Origin: Anaerocolumna aminovalerica
Lineage (GTDB): Bacteria > Bacillota > Clostridia > Lachnospirales > Lachnospiraceae
DNA length: 64,000 bases
Direction: 5' to 3'
NCBI RefSeq assembly: GCF_900115365.1
Contig: NZ_FOWD01000023.1
Coordinates: 1-64,000 of the forward strand
The first letter of the stretch is position 1. Each line of letters begins with the position of its first letter. The notes beneath the pieces were generated by a model. That model searched no databases. It was not told where the DNA came from and saw nothing but the letters and a program-made list of their open reading frames with translations. This document shows positions 53,461 through 62,336 of this stretch, piece by piece. The position numbers and the translations under genes are program-made.

Positions 53461-54150
53461 TCATACTTTAAATCGATAACCAACCCCCCAAATAGTTTCA
53501 ATATATTGAGGTTTTGAAGTATTAAATTCAATTTTTTCCCGAATCTTTTTAATATGCACGGTAACAGTAGCAATGTCACCAAGAGATTCCATATCCCAAA
53601 TCTCCTGGAACAATTCTTCTTTGGTGTATACATGATTTGGATTCTCAGCCAAAAAGGTAAGCAGATCGAATTCCTTTGTTGTAAAATTTTTTTCAACACC
53701 ATTTACATAAACTCTTCTTGCTGTTTTGTCAATTTTAATTCCACGGATTTCAATCACTTCATTTTCTTTCACCCCGGAACCAATTAATCGCTCATAACGT
53801 GCAAGATGTGCTTTTACTCTTGCCACCAATTCACTTGGACTAAAAGGTTTAGTCATATAGTCATCTGCACCTAAGCCAAGGCCTCTTATTTTATCAATAT
53901 CATCTTTTTTTGCGGAAACCATAATGATTGGAATATTTTTTAAAGTTCTTATTTTCTTGCAGATTTCAAAACCGTCTACGTTAGGCAGCATTAAATCCAG
54001 AATAATTAAATCAAACTCCTCATTTAAAGCTCTTTCTTCCCCTTTATCGCCGGTACTTTCTATCTCTACCTCAAATCCGCTTAATTCCAGATAATCCTTT
54101 TCCAATTCTGCTATGGATGTTTCGTCTTCAATAATTAATATTTTACTCAT
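53461..54150 (-). CDS. OmpR-family response regulator
   Basis: A 229-residue DNA-binding regulator. The receiver has Asp9 (IIEDE), the phosphoacceptor Asp52 in IILDLMLPNVDGFE and the Thr/Ser-Lys pair in MVSAKKDD. The C-terminal winged helix (about 130-229) ends TVHIKKIREKIEFNTSKPQYIETIWGVGYRF, the OmpR/PhoB pattern. Its start overlaps the upstream sensor kinase gene by eight bases. It probably acts on genes outside the window; targets are unknown. The pair resembles envelope-sensing two-component systems of clostridia. Confidence 0.93.
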   Translation of the reverse strand: MSKILIIEDETSIAELEKDYLELSGFEVEIESTGDKGEERALNEEFDLIILDLMLPNVDGFEICKKIRTLKNIPIIMVSAKKDDIDKIRGLGLGADDYMTKPFSPSELVARVKAHLARYERLIGSGVKENEVIEIRGIKIDKTARRVYVNGVEKNFTTKEFDLLTFLAENPNHVYTKEELFQEIWDMESLGDIATVTVHIKKIREKIEFNTSKPQYIETIWGVGYRFKV

Positions 54151-55639
54151 CTTTACGTTTCTCCTCCTCGTACTTTTTTAAGGTGAAATATATGGTTGTT
54201 CCTTTTCCTTCTTCACTTTCTACTCTTACATTGCCCATATGGTCCTGAATAATTGTCTTCACTATGGCAAGACCCAGACCGGTGCCGCCTCTGGATGAAT
54301 TTCTGGATGCATCCCCACGGTAAAACCGGTCGAATACATGAGGCAGATCTTTTCCTGGTATGCCTTGTCCGTTATCTTCTACGGCAACCTCAACAAATTC
54401 TCCTGCGTCTTTAATCCGAATCTGTATAAGGCCTTTTCTATTCACAATATATTTTACAGAATTACCTATAATATTACTGATAACACGTTTTAATTGTTCC
54501 GCATCAGCATGTACTACTAAATCTTTATTTGTTTCATTATTATAAGTAATTTCTATATTTTTTACTTCTAAATCCAGACTTATTTCTTCAATACAATCAG
54601 TAAAGTAATCATGAAGATTTATAAATGTAAAATTATATGGCATGGTATTGCAGTCAATTTTAGAATAAAAGGATAACTCATCAACCAGAATAGACATGTC
54701 ATTTGCCTTGGTATAAATGGTTCTCAAGTATTTTTCCCGCTTTTCATCCGTATCCGCTACTCCGTCCATAATACCTTCTGCATATCCTTTTATAGCTGTT
54801 ATAGGCGTTTTTAAATCATGGGATATATTACTGATTAACTCTTTGGTATCTTCCTCATATTTTAAACGGACATCAATCAACTCTTTTAAACGAATTCTCA
54901 TTTCTTCAAAATCCTCACACAGCCTTCCGATTTCATCCTCCGGATCTCCTTCAATAGAATAATCCAAATTTCCTTCTTTCATTGCATTGGTGGCGGCATG
55001 AAGAATGTTTATAGGCCGTAAGATACTTCGGTATATCCATATAATAAGTACGGAGGAAGTAATTAACATAATCAAAATTGCAGAACATATAATTTGATAA
55101 ATAAAGGACTTTATAAGAGGAATCAATGTGGTTACATCCGTTATAATAAATATGCTTCCCTTCGTTCCGTCTGTAAAATGAAAATCCTGTTGTTTTAATA
55201 AAAAGGGATATTCGCCGTCTATATAAAATCCCCCATCTATATCTATGTTGTTATTACTGAATTCTGGAAGTTGTCTACTTATCTTTTCAAACTTATCCTC
55301 ATTTCCGTTGTATATAATATCATTGCCTTTTCGAACAGCAATAAAAGAATATTTAGCCGTCAGCTGTTCATTCAGGTATTCTATATATTCTTTGTCTTCA
55401 AATTTCTCAGGTTCGTTCATCTCGGTTATAATAATTTCATTATACACACTTCTTGTAATACGGTTTAAAATTCTTAAAGGATTTGTAACAACCTGAATTG
55501 TGTCAGACTTTATATCATAATTTTCTTCTATAGAATTGGTTTGGTACCGGACAAGAGTACCGCCGGTTATCAGCAATAAAATCATAGGCAATGCTGCAAT
55601 GATTAAAAATGCCGTTAATAATCTTCCTCTTAATTTCAT
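54143..55639 (-). CDS. Sensor histidine kinase
   Basis: A 498-residue membrane kinase. Two transmembrane helices (about 8-30 and 178-200) enclose a periplasm-type sensor region of about 145 residues, with a HAMP domain (IYRSILRPINILHAATNAMKEGNLDYSIEG) just inside. The phosphoacceptor His is in NISHDLKTPITAIKGYAEG near residue 272. The ATPase boxes are ISNIIGNSVKYIV, VEDNGQGIP, DRFYRGDASR and SRGGTGLGLAIVK. All are intact. The start at 55639 follows AGAGG by six bases; the open frame to 55678 has no site. Response regulator follows with eight bases of overlap. A palindromic repeat lies upstream (55693-55794). Confidence 0.93.
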   Translation of the reverse strand: MKLRGRLLTAFLIIAALPMILLLITGGTLVRYQTNSIEENYDIKSDTIQVVTNPLRILNRITRSVYNEIIITEMNEPEKFEDKEYIEYLNEQLTAKYSFIAVRKGNDIIYNGNEDKFEKISRQLPEFSNNNIDIDGGFYIDGEYPFLLKQQDFHFTDGTKGSIFIITDVTTLIPLIKSFIYQIICSAILIMLITSSVLIIWIYRSILRPINILHAATNAMKEGNLDYSIEGDPEDEIGRLCEDFEEMRIRLKELIDVRLKYEEDTKELISNISHDLKTPITAIKGYAEGIMDGVADTDEKREKYLRTIYTKANDMSILVDELSFYSKIDCNTMPYNFTFINLHDYFTDCIEEISLDLEVKNIEITYNNETNKDLVVHADAEQLKRVISNIIGNSVKYIVNRKGLIQIRIKDAGEFVEVAVEDNGQGIPGKDLPHVFDRFYRGDASRNSSRGGTGLGLAIVKTIIQDHMGNVRVESEEGKGTTIYFTLKKYEEEKRKDE

Positions 55640-55692
55640 ATGAAACCTCTTTCTATTCCTGTAACTCTTTCCTGCCATAATAATCGGATAAC

Positions 55693-55794
55693 TTTATTAT
55701 ATCATGAATTTAAAGCGTGTTTATGATCTTGGCACTTCAATCGTTATTTTACAAGCAAGCTTGCAAATCTTTCACTCCGTTTGTATTATATCAT
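55693..55794. repeat. Copy of the dispersed palindromic repeat
   Basis: It matches the unit at 26931-27128 in order: TTATTATATCATGAA, hairpin TCATGAA...TTTATGA, GATCTTGGCACTTCAAT, CAAGCAAGCTTGC, CACTCCGTTTGTATTATATCAT. Several stem bases differ from the tandem copies but pairing is kept (a G.T wobble replaces one pair). It lies 54 bases before the sensor kinase start, again upstream of a gene. Confidence 0.8.
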
Positions 55795-55850
55795 ATCCAC
55801 CGAGTAATTACATATAAACTAAATGTGACTAATATAAAGATTTTATGAAA

Positions 55851-55946
55851 AAATGCCATTCCGGGCAGGTTAGGAATCCTAAAACCTTGTTTTAAAGATT
55901 CTTAACCACAATCAGCATCGCTGAATGATTCCTCAGAATGACATTT
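55851..55946 (-). terminator. Long imperfect hairpin after metK (TGTCATTCTGAG-type repeat)
   Basis: On the minus strand AAATGTCATTCTGAGGAAT begins a 96-base imperfect palindrome that closes with AATGGCATTTTTTC. The sequence resembles the dispersed TGTCATTCTGAGCGAAG...AAGAATC type repeat known from several bacterial genomes (from memory). The 3' end has a T tract and sits 111 bases after the metK stop, so it may act as the terminator. Confidence 0.6.
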
Positions 55947-56056
55947 ATATCACTAATTTTATTTAATTAACAGTATCCTGTTTTCTCGTTTACTCCATTG
56001 TTACTAGCCTGCATAATAAATTTTATCTTGCCATGGCAAAACTTAATAATTTCATT

Positions 56057-57244
56057 TTATAAATATTTTTTCAAAGTCTCGACTTTATCTAACTTTTCCC
56101 ATGGCAAATCTAATTCATTCCGTCCAAAGTGTCCATAAGCTGCCGTTTGTTTATAAATAGGTCTTCTTAAATCCAACATCTTGATAATTCCTGCCGGGCG
56201 AAGATCAAAATTTTCTCTGATAATTTTAATTAATTCTTCATTGTCTTTTTTACCGGTATTAAAGGTATCAATCATGATGGAAGTAGGGCTGGCTACACCA
56301 ATTGCATAAGACAATTGAATTTCACATTTATCCGCCAAACCTGCTGCTACTATATTCTTAGCAACATAACGGGCTGCATAGGAAGCAGAACGGTCTACCT
56401 TTGTACAATCCTTACCAGAAAAGGCACCGCCGCCGTGACGGGCATATCCGCCGTAAGTATCTACAATAATTTTACGGCCGGTCAAACCGCTGTCTCCGTT
56501 TGGTCCTCCAATTACGAATCTTCCGGTAGGATTAATAAAGAATTTGGTATTTTCGTCAATCAAATCTTTCGGTAACACTTCATCAAATACATACTTTTTA
56601 ATATCACTGTGAAGTTGTTCTTTAGTTACCTCTGGATCATGCTGAGAAGATAAAACAACTGCATTTAAATGAATTGGTTTTCCTTCCTCATTATATTCTA
56701 CTGTTACCTGGGATTTTCCATCCGGACGAAGATATGGCAGAGTACCATTCTTTCTTACCTTGGTCAGTTGTTTTGTTAACTTATGAGCCAGATGAATAGG
56801 ATAAGGCATATACTCCTCCGTTTCATTGGATGCATATCCAAACATCATACCCTGATCCCCCGCACCAATGGCTTCTATTTCATCTTCCGTCATTAAATTC
56901 TCTTTTGCTTCCAGTGCCTTATTGACACCCATGGCAATATCCGGTGACTGCTCGTCCAATGCAACGATAACGCCACATGTATTAGCATCAAAGCCGTATT
57001 GGGAACGGTCATAACCGATTTCTCTAATAGTATCTCTGACAGTCTTTTGAATGTCTACATAGCCATTCGTAGTAATTTCCCCCATAACTAAAACCAAGCC
57101 TGTAGTAATAGCGGTTTCACAAGCTACCCTGCTCATTGGATCTTGTTCTAATAAAGCATCTAACACTGCGTCAGATATTTGATCACAAATTTTGTCAGGA
57201 TGCCCTTCTGTTACGGATTCTGAAGTAAATAATAATTTATTCAT
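56057..57244 (-). CDS. metK: S-adenosylmethionine synthetase
   Basis: A cytosolic enzyme, 395 aa, normal for MetK, that makes SAM from methionine and [27 protein letters not shown] at the N terminus, [12 protein letters not shown] (about 116-127) and [19 protein letters not shown]-like (read [19 protein letters not shown], about 257-275) are the PROSITE signatures. The chosen ATG 57244 follows GAGG; the frame extends to 57304 without a site. Its leader is a SAM-I riboswitch with terminator (57389-57527), giving feedback by SAM. Confidence 0.96.
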   Translation of the reverse strand: MNKLLFTSESVTEGHPDKICDQISDAVLDALLEQDPMSRVACETAITTGLVLVMGEITTNGYVDIQKTVRDTIREIGYDRSQYGFDANTCGVIVALDEQSPDIAMGVNKALEAKENLMTEDEIEAIGAGDQGMMFGYASNETEEYMPYPIHLAHKLTKQLTKVRKNGTLPYLRPDGKSQVTVEYNEEGKPIHLNAVVLSSQHDPEVTKEQLHSDIKKYVFDEVLPKDLIDENTKFFINPTGRFVIGGPNGDSGLTGRKIIVDTYGGYARHGGGAFSGKDCTKVDRSASYAARYVAKNIVAAGLADKCEIQLSYAIGVASPTSIMIDTFNTGKKDNEELIKIIRENFDLRPAGIIKMLDLRRPIYKQTAAYGHFGRNELDLPWEKLDKVETLKKYL

Positions 57245-57388
57245 AATAACCTCGATTCTGGCGCTTAAGCGCCCTTTTATGACGATAACACTTTGTTCAT
57301 ACAAAATGCGGTGAAAAATATTTTTTCAACCTATCGTATTATCAGTAACTCTTTGCTTCTTATATTGTCAGTGCTTTACAGCAATAAA

Positions 57389-57527
57389 AAAAGTCCGTAA
57401 GACGGACTTGACATCAAGTTAATCAAATCCTCTTATTGTTCGATTACTCGCTCAGGTTGGCACCTTCCGCTAAAGGGGGTTGCCGTGACTTCATAGAGCC
57501 TTTACTCTCCGTCACTCTGAATAAGAG
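57389..57527 (-). promoter_or_regulatory. SAM-I riboswitch of metK
   Basis: On the minus strand the P1 stem CTCTTATTCAGAG...AACAATAAGAG (57430-57527) encloses the S-box core: GACGGAGAGTAAAGGCTCTATGAAGTCACGGCAACC, GGAAGGTGCCAACCTGAGCGAG. The terminator AAGTCCGTCTTACGGACTT with a T tract ends at 57389-57409. SAM binding should favour termination and stop metK. Confidence 0.95.
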
Positions 57528-57557
57528 AAATATAATTATATATTTATTGTATAATTG

Positions 57558-57586
57558 AGCATATCCTATCTTTTCATATTTGTCAA
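57558..57586 (-). promoter_or_regulatory. SigA-type promoter of the metK riboswitch transcript
   Basis: On the minus strand TTGACA (57581-57586) and TATGCT (57558-57563), 17 bases apart, about 30 bases before the aptamer. Confidence 0.7.
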
Positions 57587-57640
57587 GTATAAAATTTGGT
57601 AAGGTATTATAGATGAATGAGAAATAAATTTTTAGCTCGA

Positions 57641-57669
57641 TTGACATATCTTAGCATTCTTTCTATAAT
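57641..57669 (+). promoter_or_regulatory. SigA-type promoter of the HD-GYP gene
   Basis: Consensus TTGACA (57641-57646) and TATAAT (57664-57669), 17 bases apart. The leader of about 125 bases to the ATG at 57802 includes a hairpin GCCACA...TGTGGC (about 57748-57780) with inner ATTCTTTCAAAGAAT, so it may carry post-transcriptional control. Confidence 0.8.
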
Positions 57670-57801
57670 ATACCATAAGAATACAAAATATAAGTGTATT
57701 TTTACGTAGAAAATTGGGGTTGAAAGAAAATAAAAATACGGAAGGGTTGCCACAAAAATCATTCTTTCAAAGAATGTGGCATAGAATGGGTGTAAATAGG
57801 T

Positions 57802-58872
57802 ATGAATAAACGTATATCAATTCAGAATGTTCTGCCGGGTATGACTGTTGCAGAAGATGTGTATACACGTAATAACCAATTAGTAATACCGAGAGGTACT
57901 GTAATAAGTGACAGAATTCTTACACGTCTTAAGGATTATTCTATTTATAATTTAACTGTATTGATTCCTGAAAATCCTGAGCCTATCAAGACAGTAATGA
58001 TTCATTCAGAAAAAATTAAAAACAGTCCCGAATTCAAACAATTCAATAAAGAATTTTTAAGCTCCGTTGATGATTTCAAAAATCAGTTAAGCAATATTGT
58101 AGATAAAGATAATCCCATTGATCATACCGGCCTTTTAGCTGATGTTTCAAAGACTTTGTCCGAAACACGGAACGGCATCCATTTGTTTGACATGCTTCAT
58201 TGCATGCGTGGATCTGATGATATAACTTATGTTCATTCCTTAAATGTAGCTTTAATCTGTAATGTATTTGGACATTGGCTGAAACTATCACAAAATGATA
58301 TAGAAGTGTTAACCTTATGCGGCTTATTGCACGACATTGGTAAGCTAAAACTTCCACATGAAATTTTATACAAAGAAGAACCTTTAACCGATGCAGAATT
58401 TAAAATACTAAAAACCCATCCAAGCTTAGGCTACGAAATATTAAAGTATGAAGATTTAGATCAAAGGGTAAAAAATACAGCCTTGATGCATCAGGAACGA
58501 TGTGATGGAAGTGGCTACCCAAGAAAACTCCTGGGTGAACAAATCGACTCTTTTGCAAAAATTGTAGCCATCGCTGATGTTTACGATGCCATGACTTCTG
58601 AAAGGGTATACAGACCGGCTTTAAGTCCATTTGATGCAATCCGCAATTTTGAATCCGTAGGCCTGCAAAAGTTCGATCCTCATTATATTATGACCTTTTT
58701 GGAAGGAATTATAAATTCCTATGTTGGAAATCATGTTCGTCTTAATAATAATGTTGAAGGTGAAATTATTTTAATAAATAAACAGACTCTATCAAAACCA
58801 GTTATTAAAACAGGTGATACTTTTATAGACTTATCAAAGGAAAATCATTTACATATAGTGGCTGTTTTATAA
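57802..58872 (+). CDS. HD-GYP domain protein, likely c-di-GMP phosphodiesterase
   Basis: A 356-residue protein. The N-terminal 120 residues form a DUF3391-like region (RISIQNVLPGMTVAEDVYT...NNQLVIPRGTVISD). The HD-GYP domain (about 130-300) has GLLHDIGKLKLPHEIL with HD near 177, LKTHPSLGYEIL, ALMHQERCDGSGYPRKLLG with the GYP motif, and IADVYDAMTSERVYRP. All metal ligands expected for a c-di-GMP phosphodiesterase are visible. The last 50 residues form a beta tail. The protein is cytosolic. Ribosome site is weak (TAAATAGGT). It is monocistronic. Confidence 0.9.
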   Translation: MNKRISIQNVLPGMTVAEDVYTRNNQLVIPRGTVISDRILTRLKDYSIYNLTVLIPENPEPIKTVMIHSEKIKNSPEFKQFNKEFLSSVDDFKNQLSNIVDKDNPIDHTGLLADVSKTLSETRNGIHLFDMLHCMRGSDDITYVHSLNVALICNVFGHWLKLSQNDIEVLTLCGLLHDIGKLKLPHEILYKEEPLTDAEFKILKTHPSLGYEILKYEDLDQRVKNTALMHQERCDGSGYPRKLLGEQIDSFAKIVAIADVYDAMTSERVYRPALSPFDAIRNFESVGLQKFDPHYIMTFLEGIINSYVGNHVRLNNNVEGEIILINKQTLSKPVIKTGDTFIDLSKENHLHIVAVL

Positions 58873-58890
58873 TTTGCTAAAAGTATGGTT

Positions 58891-58931
58891 TAAGGCGTAG
58901 AGTCTTAAAGTATTTAAGATTCTACGCCTTA
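58891..58931. terminator. Bidirectional terminator between the HD-GYP gene and murA
   Basis: Arms TAAGGCGTAGAGTCTTAAA and TTAAGATTCTACGCCTTA (one mismatch) with a four-base loop. It serves the convergent genes ending at 58872 and 58946. Confidence 0.85.
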
Positions 58932-58945
58932 TTTATACATTTTAA

Positions 58946-60244
58946 TTAACTTACTCTTAATTTAAACTTTTGAACAGCCTTTTCGTCTTCGATATCTATC
59001 TTCGCCATAGATGCACCTAAACCTTGCATCTTACGTTCAAAGTCTTCATATCCTCTTTCTATATACTCAACCTGCTCTACTATTGTAAATCCTTCTGCCA
59101 CTAAACCAGCTATAACCAAAGCTGCTCCGGCTCTTAAGTCAGGAGCACTTACAATAGCTCCCGTAATACTTTCAACCCCTACGATAATAGCGGTATTACC
59201 CTCTACCTTAATATTTGCACCCATTCTTGATAATTCGTCTACATATTTAAAACGATTTTCATAGATGGTTTCTGTCACAATACTGGTACCTTCTGAAGCA
59301 GCTAATACTGCTGTGATCTGAGGCTGCATATCTGTGGGAAATCCCGGGTAAGGAAGAGTTTTTATATGAGTATGACCCAACTTTTCCGTTGCAATTACAC
59401 GGACTGCATCATCAAATTCTTCTACTGTTACACCAATTTCCACTAATTTAGCAGTGATCGCTTCTAAGTGTTTTGGTATTACATTTTTGATTAATACATT
59501 GCCCTTCGTTGCTGCTGCCGCAAGCATAAAGGTTCCTGCCTCAATTTGATCAGGAATGATGTTATATTCACTTCCTGATAATTTTGATACACCTTTAATA
59601 CGAATCACATCGGTTCCGGCTCCCTTAATATTGGCTCCCATACTATTCAGGAAGTTGGCAACATCAACAATATGGGGTTCTTTCGCAGCATTTTCAATAA
59701 TAGTTTGTCCATTAGCACGACAGGCTGCAAGCATTATATTAATAGTTGCACCTACACTGGCTACGTCTAAATATATATGACTTCCCTTAAGTTCTTTTGC
59801 TTCTGCCTGAATCATACCGTGTTCAATTTTAACGGATGCTCCTAATGCTTCGAAACCTTTAATGTGTTGATCAATAGGACGGCTGCCTATATTACACCCT
59901 CCCGGTAATGCAACCTGCGCTCTATTGTATTTACCCAGTAATGCTCCTAACAGATAATAGGAAGCTCGTATTTTTCTAATAAATTCATAATCTATATTGA
60001 TTGATTTAATGTTTTTACCGTTAATTTTTACAGTATGCTTATCTACTCGTTCTACAGCAGCTCCAATTTCTTCAATAGCTTCTAACAAAACATGAATGTC
60101 ACGAATATCCGGAAGATTCTCAATTGTTACTGTCTCATCAGTCATAATAGCTGCAGCTAATATTCCAAGTGCAGCATTCTTTGCTCCACCAATTGAAACC
60201 TCACCCTGCAATGCTTTACCACCTTTTATAATATATTGCTCCAT
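58946..60244 (-). CDS. murA: UDP-N-acetylglucosamine 1-carboxyvinyltransferase
   Basis: A 432-residue enzyme of the first committed step of peptidoglycan synthesis; it joins enolpyruvate to UDP-GlcNAc. KGGKALQGEVSIGGAKNAAL at the N terminus contains the substrate Lys and Asn of the EPSP-synthase fold. The catalytic Cys, in PGGCNIGSRPIDQHI (near residue 117), is present, so the enzyme should be fosfomycin-sensitive. YPGFPTDMQPQITAV and IFENRFKYVDEL-like (IYENRFKYVDELSRM) are intact. The length is normal. It stands with aroK upstream in the same direction after 143 bases. Confidence 0.95.
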   Translation of the reverse strand: MEQYIIKGGKALQGEVSIGGAKNAALGILAAAIMTDETVTIENLPDIRDIHVLLEAIEEIGAAVERVDKHTVKINGKNIKSINIDYEFIRKIRASYYLLGALLGKYNRAQVALPGGCNIGSRPIDQHIKGFEALGASVKIEHGMIQAEAKELKGSHIYLDVASVGATINIMLAACRANGQTIIENAAKEPHIVDVANFLNSMGANIKGAGTDVIRIKGVSKLSGSEYNIIPDQIEAGTFMLAAAATKGNVLIKNVIPKHLEAITAKLVEIGVTVEEFDDAVRVIATEKLGHTHIKTLPYPGFPTDMQPQITAVLAASEGTSIVTETIYENRFKYVDELSRMGANIKVEGNTAIIVGVESITGAIVSAPDLRAGAALVIAGLVAEGFTIVEQVEYIERGYEDFERKMQGLGASMAKIDIEDEKAVQKFKLRVS

Positions 60245-60387
60245 TGCACACCTCTGATTTTTAATAAAAAATATTCAAATTGCACATAATACACACACCT
60301 AAATTGTATTATTTTACTACATCGCCTTGATTATACCATAAAACTTATGGATGTAAAACAGTTTTTATAAACTACCGTTAGTATCCG

Positions 60388-60906
60388 TTACTTTTTATCA
60401 GGTAATTCATCAAGAACACAAACAATTTTCTCCATTAGTTCTTCCGTTCCAAGCCCTTCACTATCTACTATAATATGGGCATATTTTTCGTATAATGGAC
60501 ACCGTTCTTCATATAAGGATTTTAAGTTCTGTCCCTTTTTCAGTACCACACCTCTTTGTCTTATATTCCCAAGACGTTTTTTTAACGTTTCATAAGATAA
60601 TTTTATATAAATTACAGTGCCAATTTCCCTTAAATGATCCATGGCTTGTGAACCGTATATCACGCTGCCGCCTGTTGCTATTACGGAGCCTTCGGTTATA
60701 ATATCACAATTTACTTGATTTTCTATTTTTAAAAAACCTTCTAACCCTTTGCTTTCAATAATATCTTTCAGTAAACATTTTTCCTGCTCCTGAATTACTA
60801 TATCGGTATCTATAAAATGAAATCCCAGTACCTTGGCTAATATGACACCTATAGTACTTTTACCGGCACCCGGCATACCGATTAAAATTATATTCTTCAT
60901 ATCCAT
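60388..60906 (-). CDS. aroK: Shikimate kinase
   Basis: A 172-residue P-loop kinase of aromatic amino acid synthesis that phosphorylates shikimate. The Walker A loop is IGMPGAGKSTIG (about 9-20), FIDTDIVIQEQ has the shikimate-binding DxD, VIATGGSVIYG is the GGG-type motif and LGNIRQRGVVLKKGQNL the lid Arg region. The frame extends upstream to 61026, but the kinase fold begins at MDMKNIILIG (60906); the ribosome site there is weak. The upstream 40 residues look non-conserved and basic. It precedes murA in the same direction. Confidence 0.9.
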   Translation of the reverse strand: MDMKNIILIGMPGAGKSTIGVILAKVLGFHFIDTDIVIQEQEKCLLKDIIESKGLEGFLKIENQVNCDIITEGSVIATGGSVIYGSQAMDHLREIGTVIYIKLSYETLKKRLGNIRQRGVVLKKGQNLKSLYEERCPLYEKYAHIIVDSEGLGTEELMEKIVCVLDELPDKK

Positions 60907-61058
60907 TACATATACACCGTTTCCTGTTTTTCTATTGTAATTACGCAGATGCTTTATAGAAGTCCCAATTTTATTAACGGTAATACCTTTTTTACTTATA
61001 GACAACTGATTATAGCATCTTTTCATTATTAAGCCAAGTATTTTTTTACTTATTTTAC

Positions 61059-61631
61059 TTATTTTTGCTTCCTTTTTTTAACACTGTACCCAAAAGGACC
61101 CATCATTTCATCCAGTCCGTAATATTCTCCATGAGAATATACTACAGGTTCTGCTTTATTTAGCTCAAATTTACCCGTTTTATTTAAGTACTGGGGATTA
61201 ATATGAACACCTAATACTTCCCCCACAAACATATGATGGGATCCAAGGGGAAGAATTTGTTTCACTTTGCATTCAATATTCACAGGGGATTCTTCAATCA
61301 TAGGTACTTTAACAAATTTCCCTGTTACGGGAGTCAATTTCATATCCTTAAATTTATCTGTATTTCTTCCTGATTTAACACCGCAATAATCCGCTGCTTT
61401 CACTAATGCTTTTGTAGTTAAATTAATAATAAATTCTCCAGATTCTTTTATCATATCATAAGAATATCTTTCCGGTCTTACTGATATATATACCATAGCA
61501 GGGTTGGTACATACGGTTCCTGTCCATCCAATGGTAATTATATTGGGCCTTTCCCCCTCTCTTTGACAAGTTACCATAACTGCAGGTATTGGATATAACA
61601 TATTACCTGCCTTCCAAAATTCTTTTTCCAT
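61059..61631 (-). CDS. Flavin reductase family protein
   Basis: A 190-residue FMN-binding split-barrel protein of the flavin reductase-like family. MLYPIPAVMVTCQREGERPNIITIGWTGTVCTNPAMVYISVRPERYSY (about 11-58) is the flavin-binding region, FIINLTTKALVKAADYCGVKSGRNTDKF the dimer region. YSHGEYYGLDEMMGPFGYSV closes the C terminus. It may reduce flavin or act with a partner; the substrate is unknown. The ATG follows a weak AAAGG site. It ends 153 bases upstream of aroK and is oriented likewise. A hairpin at 61700-61746 lies in the divergent gap. Confidence 0.9.
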   Translation of the reverse strand: MEKEFWKAGNMLYPIPAVMVTCQREGERPNIITIGWTGTVCTNPAMVYISVRPERYSYDMIKESGEFIINLTTKALVKAADYCGVKSGRNTDKFKDMKLTPVTGKFVKVPMIEESPVNIECKVKQILPLGSHHMFVGEVLGVHINPQYLNKTGKFELNKAEPVVYSHGEYYGLDEMMGPFGYSVKKRKQK

Positions 61632-61699
61632 GTATATAAACCTTTCAATCTATTTAATGTTTTAAGCATTTTAATACAAAATAATCTGTTTTCACATTT

Positions 61700-61746
61700 A
61701 AATGCTGTTACAAAAAACAAAGGTTTCCAGTTTTGTAACAGCATTT
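61700..61746. repeat. Terminator-like hairpin in a divergent intergenic region
   Basis: Arms AAATGCTGTTACAAAA (61700-61715) and TTTTGTAACAGCATTT (61731-61746) pair perfectly with a 15-base loop. It lies between two genes that point away from each other, where a terminator is not needed. A small RNA or a long leader is possible. The AAATGCTGTTAC arm also occurs in the terminator at 45640. Confidence 0.65.
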
Positions 61747-61886
61747 TATATCTTAATAAAAATATTGTATACCATTTCTCAATTACTATTTTAATTTTAT
61801 AACAATTTGAACTACCCTATTTCGACAAAATATAGTATAATTATGCATACACATATTAAATGGACAAAATAACTGAGGTGATTTCT

Positions 61887-62228
61887 ATGTATAGCAATTA
61901 TATTAAGATTGAATCTGTTTCTGATGAAGCACAAGATAAAGTTAGACAAACATTAAAGTTTCCTACTGGTGACTTTGTATGGAGAGTAAAATTTTCAGCA
62001 CCATTGAATCCTGCAACCGTTAATAATCGTAATCTTTACGTTACATCTTTGAATAAAACACCTTTAAAAACCAATATTCGTTATGATTCTATTAATCAAT
62101 ATATTGAAATTGAACCTTTAGAACCTTATTCTCAGAATGAATCTTATATATTAACTGTTACCACAGATGTAAGATCTCAAAAGGGACAATATTTAAAAAA
62201 TCAGGTTCAAATTCAATTCCGGTTGTAG
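61887..62228 (+). CDS. Small Ig-like (Big_5/SbsA-type) protein, 113 aa
   Basis: A single Ig-like domain. VWRVKFSAPLNPATVNNRNLYVTSLN (about 33-58) matches the F-x-x-x-x(D/N)xxTVN-xxN(L/V)YV strand of SbsA-type domains that occur in surface proteins, and YSQNESYILTVTTDVRSQKGQYLKNQ is its usual end. There is no signal peptide or membrane helix from the chosen start. ATG 61887 follows GAGGTG by six bases; the frame upstream to 61860 adds only nine residues. Role unknown; it may attach to an external partner or be a degraded part of a larger protein. Confidence 0.75.
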   Translation: MYSNYIKIESVSDEAQDKVRQTLKFPTGDFVWRVKFSAPLNPATVNNRNLYVTSLNKTPLKTNIRYDSINQYIEIEPLEPYSQNESYILTVTTDVRSQKGQYLKNQVQIQFRL

Positions 62229-62271
62229 CTTGGGAAAAACCTTTTCCTTCTCATCTTGAGGTATATGCTCC

Positions 62272-62330
62272 AACTAGGGTATGCCCTGCGGGTTACACCC
62301 TAGTTTGGGTTATACCCTTTTTAGGGTATG
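62272..62330. terminator. Double hairpin between the Ig-like gene and the pyrophosphatase gene
   Basis: AACTAGGGT...ACCCTAGTT (62272-62305) is followed by a second short hairpin ATACCC/GGGTAT around a TTTTT loop. Convergent genes end at 62228 and 62337, so it can serve both. Confidence 0.65.
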
Positions 62331-62336
62331 TCTTTA

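Noticed and set aside
57670-57801. Possible c-di-GMP riboswitch before the HD-GYP gene
   Set aside because: The leader has a hairpin, but I see no GEMM core (no GGTCACGCA-like or GCAAA element), so it is not called.
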